A stretch of 39,507 nucleotides of DNA, from the NCBI GenBank assembly GCA_003254885.1, contig QANT01000167.1, positions 1-39,507 of the forward strand, in the 5' to 3' direction. Source of the stretch: Purshia tridentata (lineage: Eukaryota > Streptophyta > Magnoliopsida > Rosales > Rosaceae). The notes beneath the pieces are model-generated. The model ran no database searches, had not been told where the DNA came from, and worked only from the letters and a program-made list of their open reading frames with translations. Shown piece by piece: positions 25,168 to 38,678 of the stretch. How positions within the stretch are numbered: position 1 is the first letter of the stretch; each line of letters begins with the position of its first letter. The position numbers were made by a program, and so were the translations under genes.

Positions 25168-26320
25168 ACCTAAAATAAGGTATATATATCTCACTAAAAG
25201 AACCCTAGCTATAAGATAAATTATACAAAATTTATCCTTAAAATTTAAAAATCTTCTCAAGTATCAACAAATTAGAAATGTTTGAGGCCTTAATTAAAAT
25301 ATAGAAAATATGAAAAGAAGTATACGTGAGAGTTTGGAAGGGAAAAAGCAAATCCCTCCTCCAAAAGATTCTGTTTTATGGTTCCACAAGTCAAGTTATG
25401 AGTTTCATTTTCGAAAATAAGGTAATTATATATATGTTTGAAACTTGAAATAGGGATCGAGATTAGAAACATATATAGACCAATGATAATGATGAGACTT
25501 GAGAGGGAAGACAGGGCTTGATGCCCGTAAACATGGGATAACACATGATATTTATTCAAGTGAATACTGACTAGGCAGCACCTAATTAATGATTATTTTA
25601 TCAAAGTATAGACAACTTCATTAATTAAGTAATTAATTTATTCAAAAAAGTATGCAATGGAGGCAGTATTCAAATATAATAATTGCTTATGACTTCTGAG
25701 AACATGTTTACGTACGTACTCCGCACTAATCCTCAACTTAATTACTTTATTAATCTCATGAATGAAATTAGTGCTGAATTAATTAAGAAAGAAACAAGTA
25801 TAGACTTGTTCTCATTATCTGTTATTTTCTCTTCAGCCCCCCACATTCAATTCGGAGTGGTGGTTAGCACCCGCAGTTGTGATAGTCAAACATGTATATA
25901 TATGATTTAACGAAAGGGATTTGGGTTTTTGATTGTCTTTTTTTCTTTTGTCTACTTAATTTTACTTGACTTTTAGTTTAAGAAGAAGAAGAAGAAAAAG
26001 AAAGAAGAGGTGAGAGTTGTAGATCAAACAAGAAGAAGAAAAAGGCAAAAAAATTGTGGAGAATGTTGGTTGGTAGCATTTTTTGTTTATGTGGCATTTT
26101 TTTAAAGTTATGTCAGTGTGTTATGTAGGCGGTTAATGGTATTTCAGACGGAAACTTGACGGAAGTATGCGGCTGTCAAAAAATGGTAGTTGAGGTACGT
26201 TTTTGCAACTTTTTGAATGTGAGATACTAAGTTGAAATATAAGGTAAACTTGTGGTACTTTGTGTAATGTACTCATAAAAATAAGTACAACAAAAGATTC
26301 AAATATAATGAGATTAATAG
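25168..26320. other. gene-free stretch with GAA-rich simple sequence
   Basis: Open frames here (25290-25559 minus, 25683-25910 plus) match no family I know and look like chance frames. Purine-rich (GAA)n sequence occurs at 25981-26009 and 26030-26044. The segment around 26100-26280 (with AACTTGACGGAAGT and GAGATACTAAGTTG) has the look of a dispersed plant repeat, without definable ends. Confidence 0.45.
25981..26044 (+). repeat. imperfect (GAA)n microsatellite
   Basis: Runs of AGAAGAAGAA at 25981-26009 and 26030-26044 flank a short GA-rich spacer. It is simple sequence and likely polymorphic. Confidence 0.8.
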
Positions 26321-26511
26321 TAGTAATGTGTTATATTTTTCACATTTTTATACTATAATTTCATATCACTTTATGTAACAATTTACATAGTATTAATACA
26401 TTGGACACTAAAAAATAAAATCCAAAAAGAAAAAGAAGAACTACGTGCAATAAAATAGTGATACGTAAGGTTGTATAAAAATATAATATAAGAATATGAT
26501 AAGTAAAGTAT
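26321..26511. mobile_element. second copy of the 24966-25167 MITE-like family
   Basis: It shares CATTTTTATAC, TATAATTT, TTTATGTAACAATTTACAT and TATTAATACATTGGACACTA with the left half of the 24966 copy. The two ends of this copy also pair imperfectly (TAGTAATGTG...ATTTTTATAC against the reverse complement of the region ending AAAGTATTA). The middle contains A-rich simple sequence. There is no coding capacity. Confidence 0.55.
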
Positions 26512-29400
26512 TAATGGCTTAATAGTATTGGTTAACTTGCACTTAATTAACGATTTGACTCAATCCTAGCTAGATGTGAAGCGTGCACTAAGTAATATAT
26601 AAGCATGTGTATTAATAGTATTATCGCTCGTTTAGTATATGTATATATGCACGTAAAAAACGTTTTGCATACGTTAAACCCTACATATATAACTCATTCT
26701 TCTTCTTCTTTTCGAAAGAATATTAAAACTAATATTCTTACTAAGACTAATACCATGATTAGTCATGGCTATTTCATTTCGATATGTTTGGGTGCAAATA
26801 TATGGAGGTTTCAGTTTCACCATCAATGTGCTAACTGGTCCAAGATGGATGCCTCGGGCCATAAGCTATGACTCAAAGACTTTGATTTGATTATTATTAA
26901 AGAGTATATACGTGGTGTTATATATACTAATGTAATTAAACTTATTATAATTTCCGATTAGCAATAATTGTAATCTATATAAGGAGAGAGAAGCCGGCAT
27001 ATATGATTTCTGTACGTTGTAGAAGATCGAACATTTCTATTTGGAAGTCAAAACTCCAAAGAGAGAATATTCTAAAGAGTACTAGAGGCTGAGAACCATA
27101 GAAGAAAACAATATATAGTTTACAATTAGGCTATTTTGACTTGTAAAAATTAATTCCATGCTATATATAGTTTTGGAGATATTAATGATTTTTATTATTA
27201 TTTTTTTTTTTTCGGGGTCAGGGTATAGCAGCTTCTCAAAAAACAAATAATTGGAGATATTGGGTGTGGACCGGAAGTAATATGATTGAGATGGATATGC
27301 ATGTAAAGTAGACTCGTGAGTGGCGACAATTTTTCAAAGAGATCCCTACCATTACCAATATTTAAATCTCAGTTTTCTTGGTGTCCATTAATATCTGATA
27401 TATATTTCACACATATGATCACAAAAAAATCCCCATCACTAATAATTTTCCTGCTCTGTTTTCGTTGATGTGGACTGTGGATTTCATATGGACCCTGAGA
27501 ATATTCATAAAATAGGTTAAGATATATAAGAAAAGTACAACCCCCGGAATACTGCAAATTTATGACTTCAACTTTGAGGTGGTGCTTTGCGTTCTATACG
27601 TTTTATTTACTCCAAGTTTCTGGACGTTCATAATTAATTAATTAATAACAAATTCTTTACCAACTGGAGAAAAACGAAAAGCAAAATAGAGAAACACACA
27701 ATGATGGAAATTTAATTTCGAGGAGAAGTCTAATCGATCATGGCATGGCATGGACTAATAAATATATGACAAGGATAGTATAGTCAAGTAAATAACTATA
27801 TCTTCTTAATTTCTTCTTTTTCTTTAATCAATTCTTACTTAATTAGCTTTTGGTAAATGCTAGTGCTAATATATTAATACACCCTTGCCCATAAGGTTGA
27901 AAAAAATCCTAGAGGGATAATATTAAAATAAGAAGTTTTCGGTCCTAGAGGGATAATATCAACTACTTGACGTACATTCAATGCATCTACTATGATTATT
28001 TTGTATCGCACTTTTATTTTCGTATGATTTGGTTTACTATACCAATCGACCTACAAAATATTTATTGTCAAGAAATCATGAAGTTAAAAATATCAAATTT
28101 GTGCACTTACTAAATGATGCACAAATTTAATATCTTTAAATAGGATGCATTAATTGGTGAACTAGAAATTAAACAGGATACATAATGTGCATCCTATAGT
28201 AATTATTTCCATTATTTATGCATGAAGAATGGTAGCTGGGTCTTCTCCATTTGCAGTACGAGTCCACAGCCGACACTTCATTTCAGATTACAAACGGAAG
28301 CAAATCATGCTTTCAATAATTTGATGCTTGGTACCAAAAAAAACAAAGCAATACCCAAAAAGTGACATGTTTATGTGATTGAGTTTAAAGAACTGAACAC
28401 GACTGGGAGCCGATCTATGTAGCAGCCTACCAGGAACTGATTTGGGCATTTTTTATGTTTTCTAATAGACTAAATTGGACATAAAGGAGGCCCAAGTTTG
28501 ATCTGAGTTATGCATATGCAAAGCCCAAAATTGCAATTGAAAGTTGGGGTCTAGCTAGGCAGCTTAGGTTTACATACCGCCAAATTTTGTGATACATAAT
28601 CGGCACTTGGGCTGCACATCAATCGCAGTACAACAGCTTCGGAGTAAAAGAAAATAATTTCTGCAGATTACTCAATACTGATCATGAATTGTTTTTTTAA
28701 GTAAACTGCAAACTCTTTGAATATTTATTAACAAATAATTCAAATTCGATATATATGCAATTCTAAACTCTAAAGTTATACAATAATTTTTGGTGATGTC
28801 AATGCCAAGCAATAAGTATTTTGAATATTAGCTAGCCAAAGGCCCAAATGAAAACGATTTGCACACGTAGACTAGTGATCAATCACTATGAACATGAAAT
28901 ATATATCCCCAAGCAAGCAATTCAGGAGCTGTTAAAAGTTTGGGGTTTAGAGAGAATTTGAAGTACATTGTACGAAAAAGGAGATCAAAAGGAAAGAGAG
29001 GAAGAGACATGAACTTGAACAAAACATATATTCAAAAGTTTTTTCACTTTGATGTGATGAGTCTTTATCATTCATGATGCATATTATTCAATTATCACGT
29101 TTAAAATTATTTAAAGATTCCATCAACTGTTTAAGTTTTGTTAGTATTAGGTGATAGCCGTGCCACGTGCCCAGTAGGAAGCTAGACAGACAACTATACC
29201 AATGCATATCAACTTTTTCCTTCTTTCAATATCCAATCAAATCGGCAACACCATTGTCATAGTCACTTTGCTGCGTTTGAAAGTTCAAAGATAACGAAAG
29301 ATGGCAGAGTCTTAAAATGTTGATTTTTAGGGGCATTTAAGTAATACAACTCAATAGTCTTTCTTTGGAATAGGATGCCATTCGCTCTTTCTTTCACCCT

Positions 29401-29402
<2 letters not shown>
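26512..29402. other. gene-free AT-rich stretch
   Basis: No exon of a recognised family was found on either strand. The frame at 26605-26871 is unrecognised and has no supporting features. A 17-bp direct repeat is present at 27907-27959. Two GC-neutral patches at about 28240-28460 and 28540-28640 show no conserved protein or hairpin. Confidence 0.45.
27907..27959. repeat. 17-bp direct repeat, 36-bp spacing
   Basis: TCCTAGAGGGATAATAT occurs at 27907-27923 and again at 27943-27959, identical, with 19 bases between. It may be a slippage product. Confidence 0.85.

Positions 29403-29440
<38 letters not shown>
29403..29440. repeat. (AT)19 microsatellite
   Basis: A pure dinucleotide run of 38 bases, self-complementary and expected to vary in length between individuals. 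Confidence 0.95.
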
Positions 29441-29443
<3 letters not shown>

Positions 29444-32400
29444 TTCTAAAATAACTCATCATATGAATAAATAAAATACTATCTAACATCCATTTTCCAA
29501 TTGTGTGCATGTGATCACACATAAGAGAGTGGTTTGGAATATTTCATATTTGGATTCCATTTCGACAAAGATCGATCTTTATCTGAAAAAGCCATATTTG
29601 GGTAATTATGAATGTGAGAGAGCTAGCGTACGTCCCTTCATTTGTCACCTTTCAAGTTTGGATTAATATCTATTTTTAATACTGCTATATCTACCAAATT
29701 TATCCAACAAATTATTTCATCAAATTAATGCATATATGTTACAATATTGCTATTATTTAATTCTCATATCAAGTTTTGTATTTTTTAACAAGTAAGATAC
29801 TAATATACATATATACACATTATTTGCTAAACCAATTTAGAAAATCTAATATATAATATTATTCATGTATCAATTATTTACTAGAGCACGCAGGAGCAGG
29901 AATTGATATGGAGTTTTGAAAGACTGCAATTATTAATGGCCAAAATTTACTTTTGGTCTCTGTAGTTTTAATTGTTATAATTTTGGTCATGTAATATTAT
30001 TGTAATTTAAGGACATCTTAGCATTTTCGTTTTTCAAATTGTTGATGCGTTTGGTTATATACTTTACAAACTATCATGTATTTTATATATTATTAGTGAT
30101 TTTATAATTGAAACTAGATGGATTAAAGTGAAAGCTAGCTAACTCAAACTACATGTGCTAAAAGTTAAATTAAGCCATAATTAATTATTCATGTCCTAGC
30201 TAGAGGAGACAAGTTTTTTTTGTGTGTGATAAGTTATCCATCTCATACAAGTTTAGTACTGATCCTCCTCGATCTGGCGCCAGAGTGATCTGTGCGTCCG
30301 TGTGTATACAGATATCCATGCATGCAATAGTTTCCTAAAATTCAGTGAAAAAAGTGTGCAATTAAAGTAAGAGATTAGAAATAATAAAAAAAGTCTGGCA
30401 AAAATTCTGAGGGCTAAATGCATATATATTGTCTCCTGCCATTATGTTTTGGGTTTTCGATTATCAGACGGCCGGAATCTTAGCATGCATGCATCGTAAG
30501 AATAGATTCGGCAATAGCCCAAAAAAACATACAGAAAATGTTGAAACAGTACAGTACACTTATTGCAAAGGCACATGCCTAGGCCTGACTATATATAGCT
30601 TCTGTGTTTGGATCAATTTGATTATCAAATTGAAAATATATACCTCATTTGAGGACCAGCTTGATCTTCATTACAATGAAGTATTATTTGTAGGATATAT
30701 GAGCTGCTGATTGTTGCTTGATGATGAGAGTTGGTGTATTTTCAGAGTTTCTATTTAAGGATTAATAATTTTTGCAAAAAATTAGACAAATAAAAAACAG
30801 TTTAAAAGTTAGTTATTTGATTAAATAGTTATTATTTTAAGTGTTAATTGAAATTATTATATATACATGTTCGTTTATTTATTTGATGATAATATAGCAT
30901 CTTAAAAGATAGACAATTTGGATTATAAAATTAAATTACAAAGTGAGTTCTATAAGTAATAGCTCATCATAATTCAAATAAGGTATACCTTATTTAAAGT
31001 TACCCTTGTCTATACTTATATATTTATATGTATGAGGGGTTGCTACTTCTTAATTTCCATCATTATTATAACGGATGAATGGATGTCACGATAAGGATAC
31101 TATATACACCTTATTCTCTTACTTTTTTTTTTTGGGTAAATAAGTTCTTTTTTAAGTTTATTTATCAATTAATTCTTTTATATAGGATGTATCAATTGTC
31201 ATATAATACTATATGGGTATGTCTTACCCCTTGGAATAAAAATTAATGAAAACAAATTAATAGCTAGTATATATAAGAGTTTAGTTAATTCTGAATTGTA
31301 TTGATCCTTGTGATATTTACGATGGGATAATTTCGTTCGAATGTGGAAAAATTATTATGAATTCATTTCATGAATTACAGTACGTACCCTTGAACGCAAG
31401 GTGTAGGGTTGGGGTGGTGAGAGCTAGCGCTGCCAGTGCTGAATTTGCTATAGGTTCTATCTGTCACAGTACTGTCGACGACATGTTTCCTCGAAAGTCT
31501 AAATGATGATCCTGCAAACAAAGGCTGTGAAGGACATACATGACTTTCCCATGTTTGTCTTTTAATCATATTATACAGTACACTGCATGTACAGGATGCT
31601 TCATATATGCATGCTATGCTTACCATCTCAACAATATCGGACCTTAATTTCATGATTTCATCACTAGCTAGCTAGCAATCTGTACACTTGTAGTTCCTGT
31701 TGTCTTTGCAGAAAAACAGTGACACTTTTGTCCCCATGGACTGTGTATAAGGACACGACATTGAGAGATGATATATTGTTCTATATGTTAAGACATTGCA
31801 CATCGATTATGTGAACTGTGAATTCTTATCATTATCAGGACATGGAAAGTCTATATGTTAAAATATGAAGCATTGCCTTACAATATAAAAATTTTAAGTC
31901 TCTCCAATAATTATATGTCATTTTGTTGGATCGATGTCATTTTGTCAATATTAACTATTGATCATCAAGTAAATGCGCATGTTTAAATATGGAAATTTTT
32001 CTTATGAACCTTTTTAATGTGTCTCTGTTTTTCCTTATCTTCTTTGTTTTTGCCATCTGTCTGTACGTGCGTTTAGGCCTCTTTGGTTTTTTTCCTTTGT
32101 ATTTTCTGTTGTTTGTGGTTTTCCTGTCTTCGGGATTCAGGAAGATGTTTTATAACCCAAAAAAAAGGGGAATTTAGATTAAGCAATGAAGCATGTACGT
32201 CAAGCAGTAACTTGATAAATATATGCATATATAAGTATATATATTTTCCATATACTTCTTAAAAACAGTATATTAACATGACAGTAATCGTTACTTTGAT
32301 CCAACTACTGGTTCAATTTTAACAAGAGATTGGATAGTGGTGCAGGCCAATGTTAGGCCCAGGGGGACACGTGTACCCACTGAAACCAAGGTGATCCCAT

Positions 32401-33482
32401 AAAAATATCTTGATTAATAATTGACAAAAATGGTGAAATTATTATTATTACTATATAGATATATAGTGATCTGTTGATTGTAGTGGTATAGACTTATATA
32501 TAAAAAAACGTAACAGTGGCGGAGCCACAATGGAGCTATTTGGGTCCATACCTCAATAGTCTAGCTAGTTGTTTCTGTGTGTATTTTTGGCTATTAGCTA
32601 TGTAATATATGTTCATTTCTTTATCACTCTCTAAGCTGTGCATTTCAACCTCAATTCGTTGTTTATACATTATGCAGTAGAGGAATGCTAACCGGCCATA
32701 GTCGCATGGGCAACTGTTCATGGCTCAAATATATACGTACAAGTCTCTGTTTAACAAATTTACTCGTGTTTTATAGGTAACTACGTTACAAAATTAATAT
32801 TGAAGTGCCCCACATGAATGGGTAGAAGATCAGGTTATAGTACACTCGATCAGTAATTAAATTCAAACCACACAGATATCTTTCTCCAACCACCAAGGAG
32901 GCCAAACCTTGTGGCGCAGGAGTTTTTCCCATGCTTCAAATTTTTATGATCGAGTGAAGGTGACAGGAAAAAAAAAAAAAAAGAAAGAAAAAAAGGGTCC
33001 ATTATTTCCGATGGATCACATGCGTATTTTAATTGCAGCTTTGTTTGTTTCTGTAGATATGGTATATGGTCGAAGAAGACGATCGACAAAAGTTGGCAAT
33101 GAATTAATTAATTTGTCAGTATTCATGCGTACGGACGCAGTAGTTTCATGGAACCTGCTGCCCTCCGGGATGTTAGAGCTAGGCGTGTTAAGTCGGGTTA
33201 AGGCCTAATCCATCAGCCGGCCAATATAATCGGGTTGAAAAAATTTAAATTTAAACCATTCAAATTTAAGTTCAGAATTATGAAAAATTTAAATGTGACT
33301 ATGTGTAAAATAGAAGCAAGTCGACCATTTTATAAGAGAAAATCATTGTGGAGACGTGTCTCCTGCAGCTTCAACCATTCCTCTGCTGCACCGTCTTGTA
33401 TATGATATACAATTTTATATATCTAACATTTAAAGTTAGAGCATCCAAGTCAAATAAAAGAGAGGTATGATGTATACGTTAT
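29441..33482. other. gene-free AT-rich stretch
   Basis: No supported gene. A 93-codon minus-strand frame (31375-31653) has no known domain. Around 32510-32560 the phrase GTGGCGGAGCCACAATGG resembles end sequence of dispersed plant transposons, but no partner end was found. A GC-richer patch at 32340-32400 contains the palindromic G-box core ACACGTGT (32367-32374). The segment from 33180 (TAGGCGTGTTAAGTCGGG) may be a decayed hAT-like end. Confidence 0.45.
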
Positions 33483-33510
33483 ATTTGTAGCTAGCTAGCT
33501 AGCTACAAAT
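33483..33510. repeat. perfect 28-bp palindrome
   Basis: The sequence starts ATTTGTAGC, contains repeated CTAG/GCTA tetramers and ends GCTACAAAT; it equals its own reverse complement over all 28 bases. It could extrude as a cruciform or be a chance product of a (TAGC)n repeat. Confidence 0.92.
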
Positions 33511-36500
33511 GGTGATGCTTACATGACAAAGCATGAAAAATATGAAGTTTTATTTGGAGAGGATCGATGCCAACAAGAGGTTACAGAAGGGTCTACCGGA
33601 TCTCTATGAAAAATTTGACTTTAATTAGAACATATAGAATATTATATGCATGCAAGTTGGCTGCATTATTATTGTATAAAAGCATATATGCATGCAGTTC
33701 GATCGATCCTCTGTTGCTTTGCCTTATATGCCTTGAAAAGTTGAAATCAACATATGATGAATGCATGGATCCAATTAATTTCACTATCTCGATCGATCGC
33801 TCTCCATCTCCATCAACGTTTTGTAGTCGATCATAGAATCCATATTGATATCGATGCTTTCGAATAATTCTTTAGATTGCGACGTTTCTAAGTCTCACCA
33901 GTCACCACGAGGTTGCTTCCAGGAAACTCGTACCTCTCACTAAAGATGTGGCCACAGAGGCACAGACCCATTAAAATATTGAAAGAGAATCAAATTTAGA
34001 ATTTAAGCTAATATTTCTTAGAAGAAAGTTGATTGATCATTATTTGGTCCCATCCCCTCATCCCTTATAACACTATTAATTAATTTTCTTTTGTGGAATT
34101 GCGTGTTTCATATTGCGAAAGCTTGTTCCTGCTTTTATGTGAATAATGTACAAACTTCCAAGCATTTTGCACGACCCCAAATTAAAGTATCATTGTGGAT
34201 CCCCTTGTTTGAAATTTGAATCGCCTCCAATAAACAAATGAAGAAAGATCGAAGATTGTGGTTATTGAAAAATGCTAGATGAAAGAGAATTTGGCCACAC
34301 CACATCGATCAATACATGTAGTCTAGTATGTTCTATGGGTTAGGAAAAAAAGAAAAAAAACTGGTAAAAATGTTGGGTTGTATAGCATTATCCATGATTA
34401 TATATTTTTGAAGTATATTTGATGGTCACCATCTCTGATAATAATCAGATTTCATTTTACTAATTACAAACTTGTTGACGTTAGGTTTTGCCTTTATTAT
34501 TAGGTTTGAACATCGTGAGTAACATGAAATTTATTCCCATATTGAGTTCCCCACATATATCAAGTTTTGATGTATGAACCAGTACTTGGATGGTAAAATT
34601 AATATCTAAATCACGTGTTATAGATAGAAAGCGAAGTGCAAAATCAGTGCCTTTAATTTTGGTCGATAAAAATAGTGCATTCGATAAGTCATCAAAAGAT
34701 GAATTGGCGACATATTTGAACGAAAATGCAACCAATCTGAGTGCAACACTAGTGCATAGTGCCCATATAAAGCCAAGCACAATATGTGGTATAGCCACAT
34801 TTCACTTTCCTAATAAAGACCACTTTATTTCCTATATCTCTGTGAAGGAATCTCATTACATAAAGTAGCTACGAAATATCCAGAGATCTATTACTCAATT
34901 ATAATTCACGATTGAAAATCTCAATCAATGACCAAAAGGGCAAAAAATAAATTCTCAATCAGGCACTTCATGCTTGCCCTGATAAGCAACAAAAAAACAA
35001 AGGCTAACATTACGTTTCGGACTAGGCATATATATACATCAGAGGCCATGAGAGATCCCTCATTTCCTGTTAAATGAAAAATCCTATGTGGGGCCGACAC
35101 GAGTTATTTTATGTCGATCCAAACAGTTTTTTTTTTTACATTAAATCATAAATTATTTGTCTATTTAAAATGGACGGTTTCAACGAAAATATTTAGTTAT
35201 ATATATACAAAAATTTTCTCTACAGTACGTCCGTTCTTTAACTAGAGAATGAATTTGATATTTCTATGAAATTTTGTAAATTTTAGCCAAATTTTTTACA
35301 GAGTTCAACATGTGAGGGCATATGATTCTATATTTTAAAGTATAACTCTCGAGTTTTGGATAGGAGCCCAAATTTTGAGAGTTAAAATTTAAATTCTTTA
35401 TTATCTATGTACTTTTTTATATGGATAATATTAGAATAAAATTTAAAAAATAGATGGCTCAAATTATCAAACTATAATGCTCTCATAATAATACATCATT
35501 ATAGCGTTAACTTGTTTACAGCCTTATCATCATTGTGTGGTTAGAATAACCAAAAAGAGTGCTAATTATCTATATTACAACGGAATGTGTTTCTTCTATT
35601 GCATAATACAATGCGACAATACAAAAGAAGGCTCTCTCACATTCTACAGTAATTCCACAAACAATGTTCCGCAAGAACCACACATTAGTTTACTGCATTT
35701 AAAAGATCCTCCAGATTCTTGGCCAAAAAAAGGATCCTCTAGATCTCTCTTTCTCCAAAAGTAAAAAAAAACTACAATTAGGATTGGACATTCATAAAAA
35801 GATGTTGTGTTTCTTTCAATTCATTAATAGCAGAAGAAGTTTATAAGGACCACGAAGTCACGAACCAACACACATAGTTTGTAACTTTGTATGCATATTA
35901 GCTTTTGTGTTGGGCCGAGTATCTACCCACAATTTAATAAGGCTTTGTTTATTGTTTGTATATGTCCACAACAATTGGTTTGTAGTTTCCAAACACGTTG
36001 CTGCCTACTTTTGTGTAAGAGAAATGTGGTGGGGACCTTTAAATGCCAAGATGCAATGGTGGCACTTATAGGGCCTTAAATGCTGTGCAGTTATGAATTT
36101 ATGATTGTGGGCTCCCTAAGGCTAAGATATACATTTTAACATATTTACTAAAAACATTATAAACTTGTATTGATATTTTTGTAGCAATAATTTAGATTCA
36201 CCATCCATGAAACTACAAACCATCCAATTTTCTATACGAAATACGGTGCTTTGGAAGTAGAAAGTACACCATCCATGAACTCCAAACCATCAAAAGTTAG
36301 AAAGTGACTCTGGAGTCTGGACCATTCTCAGAAAGCCAATTAAATTTCATCTTTCTTTTTCTATATATATGTCTTAGTGAAAATTAAAAGAAGGTGCAAA
36401 TTGGATGGTATGGGATGTTTAACAGAAGATGATGAATGGGAATATGATACGGCGAGCTTTTGTGGGTTGATGAAAAAGAAGAGAATGTAGGGTGCTTATA

Positions 36501-38419
36501 GTGACACCATCGATCGACCATTGGAATTAATGGGATGATGAGACTTTGACACAGGTCCTGGGCCACACCAACAATTACCACATAAATTTCTGTGAACACT
36601 TTTCTAATTTTTAGATAAAAATTCACTTTTCTCATACTTAGATATAGAATCTCCGCCAATAAATATAACTCCTTTGTCCACATTCTCACTCTAATACAAG
36701 GACATGGGACACCATATAAAAGTATCCCATTGGGAGTGTTGGGCACAAATTGTGTGGCATTGAATAACTTTGCGTTGATGAGTGATTAACAAGATCTGTT
36801 TTGAAAAGAGGAAAAGTATAGGAAAAGAAGCTTTAAACAAATGCATTTTCATCATTTTGTCTCTAATTCTCGATTATTTTGAAAGCACAATTTCAAATTT
36901 AGTGAAAAGCATAAATTTATAATAATTTTTCTGGCAAACAGGGACTTGTAAGTTGCAAGACCCGGTCCTTTAATGGAGCAAGGACAAGTATAAATTAAAT
37001 AATATTAACTTCTTTGTCCTCATCACGTTAAACCGTGTAAATCTATAAACATAAATATATTATACATACACATTTTTATAGGTAGGTTTATAATTTTAGT
37101 TTTAATTTATAGTGTTATATTATAATTTGATAAGCACTCGTATATTTGATGTGTTGTATTGTGTATCTATAGTGCTTTTTATCGTTGCAAAATAGAGTTT
37201 GACGTAAAAATTTACCATACCAATTACCAACAGTTAAATTAATAATGTATACGATCTCCAATCCTCCATTTTGGTAAAAATTGAAGAGAGTGAATTATAT
37301 ATTTAATTTTGCGAGTCTCACAAACTAAATTGTCCCCCTGAAAATGCTTTGTACGTGGGTGAGCACTATCACTAAGTTTTGCCAGCTCTTGTATTCAATT
37401 TATATTCTCGTCTACTAAGATTTACACTAACCCAAGTCTCGAAATACACCAAAGAATGAGAGATGGAGAGCAGAGAGCAGAGAGCAGAGAGCATATTATT
37501 ATCAACACACTCAGAACCCAAGTCCCAGTTCCCACACAAGATATTCCTAAAACCCTCCACACCACCACCAAACCATAATTTATTTATTTATTTGAATTGC
37601 CAGCTCCCACTTCCAAGTTTCTTATTCCTACCATATATTATGAAAGCCAATGAAGACAAAAATACTAACATAAAATATGGGTAGTTGGCCAAACACAATA
37701 ACATGTAAGCAATTAAGAGACAAGAATTGTCCAACTCACCAGCAATTTGTCCCTGGTTCTCCAAGCAATGTATCCTGTGTAATCTAGGAAACAAGGTAGA
37801 ATATTAAATATTTGGGCTAACCTACCTGGAAAAGCTTTTTCCATGAGTGCCCCAGTGGACAGCTTTGATGGTTTCAGGCCATGTTTTACAGGGCCAACCA
37901 GGGCTTCAATTCAAAACCCCAGTTGTGTTTGCTCCACAACTTTAGTAAGAAAAAAAACTACCACAAGGACATTTGGGCCACAAGTATGGCAGTGCCCATG
38001 CACTAGCACAATTTCCAAACATCCAATGGGATTTGATGATTAAAATTTGGATTCATGTGTGGCCACAAAAAAAAAAAAATTGGATTCATGATTCCACATT
38101 CGTTTGAACCATCACTTAAATTACAATTTAAGGTGATAGAAAAACACACCTGAGATGCACCTGTTTATGCCCAAAAAAATTGCCAAAACCTGCTTCAAGA
38201 TCAAATTATAACCCCCTTTTGAGCAATCCAACAACCGATGAGCATTTTCTGTCCGAAAAAAAAAAACAAGAAACATTGATAATGAGCTTGATCTAGAAAA
38301 CAACATTTCATGCACAATTTTATGTGTATACAAATTAAAAACTGTATATAAGCAATATTTTACTTTTGAATTTACAGTAAGAAGTGATATTAACTTTATT
38401 CTTTGCAGATTACTTTATG
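33511..38419. other. gene-free AT-rich stretch
   Basis: No recognised gene. Frames at 33567-33836, 34590-34868 and 36384-36746 (minus) have no motifs and no splice context that would make an exon of a known family. CACCATCCATGAA with nearby AAACCATC occurs twice (about 36199 and 36267), a small direct duplication. A heptamer repeat is at 37466-37493. The segment around 35090-35360 looks like dispersed repeat DNA. Confidence 0.45.
37466..37493 (+). repeat. (GAGAGCA)4 minisatellite
   Basis: Four perfect tandem copies of a 7-base unit. Confidence 0.93.
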
Positions 38420-38678
38420 ATTTGTGTTAAAGGTGTATGGTGTTGAGTGTACAGCTGGCAGTATGTGCTTGGTTCATTTGTTAGATAAGTCAGTTTAGTA
38501 ATAAGCCTTTGGATGAGTGACACCTGGATATGTTTAGTTAGTTGTATAAGAGCGACGCTCAATGTTTCATTTAGTGTAATCTTTGATCAATAGAAATACA
38601 GAGCTTCTTTTCTTGAATTCTCTTCCTCTTCTGTCTTCTTCAAGCTTTCTCTGTTATTTTCACTCCGTTATCAATTTG
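38420..38678. repeat. 5-bp target-site duplication ATTTG around the short solo LTR
   Basis: Identical ATTTG copies at 38420-38424 and 38674-38678 abut the TG and CA ends of the LTR. Confidence 0.78.
38425..38673 (+). mobile_element. short solo LTR, probably Copia-type (249 bp)
   Basis: It starts TGTTAAAGG and ends CCGTTATCA, with ATTTG directly outside both ends (38420-38424 and 38674-38678) as a 5-bp target-site duplication. A TATA-like TATAAG is at 38545-38550. The stretch CAATAGAAATACAGAGCTTC followed by a CT-rich tail (TCTTCCTCTTCTGTCTTC) is the usual 3' half of a short Copia LTR. No primer-binding site or internal domain follows on the right, and no polypurine tract precedes it. The matching duplications on both sides make it a solo LTR rather than half of a full element. 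Confidence 0.8.

Noticed and set aside
29942..30040. Segment with AAAATTTACTTTTGGTCTCTG resembling a common plant dispersed repeat
   Set aside because: Resemblance from memory only; no second terminus or target duplication could be found.
31375..31653. 93-codon minus-strand frame, with a possible GT-AG intron (31623 to 31512) inside it
   Set aside because: No known domain or signal peptide. Splicing gives only a 25-residue peptide and the upstream frame is closed by a stop just before it. Treated as chance.
36384..36746. 120-codon minus-strand frame
   Set aside because: No recognisable family, no promoter or splice context, and low-complexity hydrophobic stretches from AT-rich DNA.
23114..38419. 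Search for conserved miRNA sequences (miR156, 159, 160, 164, 166, 167, 169, 171, 172, 390, 393-399 and others)
   Set aside because: No mature sequence recognised by eye; a proper folding and small-RNA search was not possible here.
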